From an uncultured Collinsella sp. (lineage in GTDB: Bacteria > Actinomycetota > Coriobacteriia > Coriobacteriales > Coriobacteriaceae): 14,111 bases of DNA. The first letter of the stretch is position 1. Every line of letters starts with the position of its first letter. Positions 13,523 through 14,111 of this stretch are shown here, one piece after another. The DNA lies in the NCBI GenBank assembly GCA_958451615.1, contig CAUDQR010000035.1:1-14111 (forward strand), in the 5' to 3' direction. A program made the translations under genes and the position numbers. The notes under the pieces were generated by a model. It worked only from the letters and a program-made list of their open reading frames with translations. It was not told where the DNA came from and made no database searches.

Positions 13523-13539
13523 ATGCATCTGTCCGTTCA

Positions 13540-13554
13540 GTCCCCGCAGGGGAC
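13540..13554 (-). promoter_or_regulatory. Hairpin just upstream of the ppk start
   Basis: GTCCCC (13540-13545) pairs with GGGGAC (13549-13554) around a 3-nt loop, 18 nt before the chosen ppk ATG, near where a ribosome would load. No clear ribosome site is seen, so it may limit translation. This is speculative. Confidence 0.35.
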
Positions 13555-13564
13555 GGTTGCCTAA

Positions 13565-13578
13565 CACTATTCACTATT
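13565..13578. repeat. Tandem heptamer CACTATT x2 upstream of ppk
   Basis: Two exact copies of CACTATT stand head to tail, 43-56 nt before the ppk start and past its hairpin. Direct repeats at this position can be regulator sites, but the sequence does not match a regulator motif I know. No good -10/-35 pair for ppk was found around it. Confidence 0.3.
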
Positions 13579-14014
13579 GTCTCAATTTAGTCGACCTATG
13601 GCACGGACGTATCGCGTGAACGGTATCTTTACCTACTTCTTACGCTGACAAGCCATAGAGCTGACGCCCGTCGCGTTGTGAAAAACGGTCTATATCCTCA
13701 CTCAACTGGTGAGTATGTGTGAATAAGAATGATAGGTAGCTGAATATCATCGAATACAGACAGAAACACGAACAAGCGTCATTTATATACATAAAACCGT
13801 TTTAGATATGCAATTCCTAATCGAAAGATTGGAGTTGTAATTGCGAATGATTTTTGAGAAAAAAGAGCGTTTACCTTAGAAAAGTTACTTTAGAACGCCG
13901 AAGTACATCATGGGGGAATCACATGCGATATACCGTTCATCGCACTTTGTTGACCGTTCGGGGGCGAGGTGGAATTGCGGGTGATTTTTGGATATAACTA
14001 GAGCTGTCAGCAAG
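13579..14014. other. AT-richer intergenic region with decayed repeats, no convincing gene
   Basis: This stretch has lower GC than the genes and no believable coding frame. It contains a hairpin with a GAAA tetraloop (CAATTCC 13811-13817 with GGAGTTG 13831-13837, inner AATC/GATT). A 27-nt near-repeat occurs at 13831-13857 and 13965-13991. AAAACGGT (13682-13689) and ACCGTTTT (13796-13803) form a distant inverted pair. A weak TATAAC (13993-13998) could be the -10 for the gene starting at 14081. It must hold the promoters of both ppk and that gene. Confidence 0.5.
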
Positions 14015-14064
14015 CAGCGTCTCATATGGAGGGGCGCTGATACATTCGGCCAGTAAGGCCCGAA
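14015..14064 (+). promoter_or_regulatory. Two consecutive hairpins in the leader of the last gene
   Basis: CAGCGTCTC (14015-14023) pairs with GGGGCGCTG (14031-14039) over 9 bp with two G-T pairs. TTCGGCC (14045-14051) pairs with GGCCCGAA (14057-14064) with one bulged C. The ribosome site AGGAGG follows 9 nt later. The arrangement suggests a structured leader, but it matches no riboswitch class I recognise. Confidence 0.4.
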
Positions 14065-14080
14065 AGAAAGGTAGGAGGCC

Positions 14081-14111
14081 ATGACGAAAGGTCTGCACGT
14101 GCCTTCCGAGA
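14081..14111 (+). CDS. Start of an unidentified gene (cut by the window end)
   Basis: An ATG with a near-perfect AGGAGG site 2 nt upstream (14073-14078) opens a frame reading MTKGLHVPSE up to the window edge. The ribosome site makes a real start very likely. Ten residues are too few to name a family. It is divergent from ppk, with a long, structured leader. Confidence 0.6.
   Translation, partial: MTKGLHVPSE

Noticed and set aside
13523..13567. GTG start for ppk at 13567, adding 15 residues
   Set aside because: The added residues run through a hairpin, have no ribosome site, and lie outside the normal PPK1 N-terminus.
13910..13984. 24-codon plus-strand open frame beginning MGESHAIYRSS
   Set aside because: It has no ribosome site and lies in repeat-like intergenic DNA; it is more likely part of the repeat than a leader peptide.
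13900..13995. T-box-like sequence (GAGGTGGAATTGCGGGT) upstream of the last gene
   Set aside because: It resembles the T-box GGTGGNACCGCG core, but the conserved ACC is replaced by ATT, no convincing Stem I or terminator pairing was found, and the downstream gene is unidentified.
13885..14082. 65-codon minus-strand open frame in the right-hand gap
   Set aside because: No ribosome site, no recognisable domain; it runs through the leader hairpins and the start of the last gene.
1..14111. CRISPR array, tRNA, rRNA or transposase genes
   Set aside because: I looked for regularly spaced repeats, cloverleaf sequences and transposase-like frames and saw none in the window.

Overview
The window looks like chromosomal DNA from a GC-rich anaerobic actinobacterium of the Coriobacteriia, most plausibly Collinsella or a close relative. 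This is an inference from the strong C/G-ending codon bias, the style of the acetate kinases and the gene set. No 16S or other decisive marker is present.

Layout. Bases 1-559 are the 3' end of an MFS-like membrane protein. Bases 680-3201 hold two tandem acetate kinase genes (ackA1, ackA2), each followed by its own terminator. Phosphotransacetylase (pta, 3554-4534, minus) points towards them, so the acetyl-CoA to acetate module is split into convergent units instead of the usual pta-ackA operon. A divergent promoter region separates pta from glf (UDP-galactopyranose mutase, 4767-5969), which overlaps a family-2 glycosyltransferase (5962-6993). This pair suggests galactofuranose-containing surface polysaccharide. 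The minus strand then carries an S58 (DmpA/P1) peptidase (7370-8371), maf (8472-9053) overlapping a DJ-1/PfpI gene (9050-9592), an RlmD/RumA-type 23S rRNA methyltransferase (9699-11012) and polyphosphate kinase 1 with an unusual C-terminal tail (11126-13522). A long AT-richer gap (13523-14080) leads to a new plus-strand gene that is cut off by the window.

The most interesting signal lies between genes. Three nested palindromes (3408-3538, 7026-7135, 7229-7357) begin 12-33 nt after the stop codons of pta, the glycosyltransferase and the S58 peptidase. Their outer arms (21-31 bp) are perfect or nearly perfect but unrelated in sequence. Their inner hairpins are mostly unrelated in sequence too. 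Yet all three keep the same two short boxes in the same order and orientation relative to the gene (GTCCT, inner hairpin, TGCGGAA), with 67-73 nt between the outer arms. This is a candidate undescribed 3' element family of Coriobacteria. Gene debris lies beside two of the sites: an inverted relic of a glycosyltransferase 3' end, and a coding-like 58-codon frame with no start.

Other points of note: AckA1 departs from the acetate kinase consensus at four active-site-motif positions that AckA2 keeps. The pta leader and the region upstream of ackA1 contain similar terminator-like hairpins. An overlapping dyad lies upstream of ackA2.
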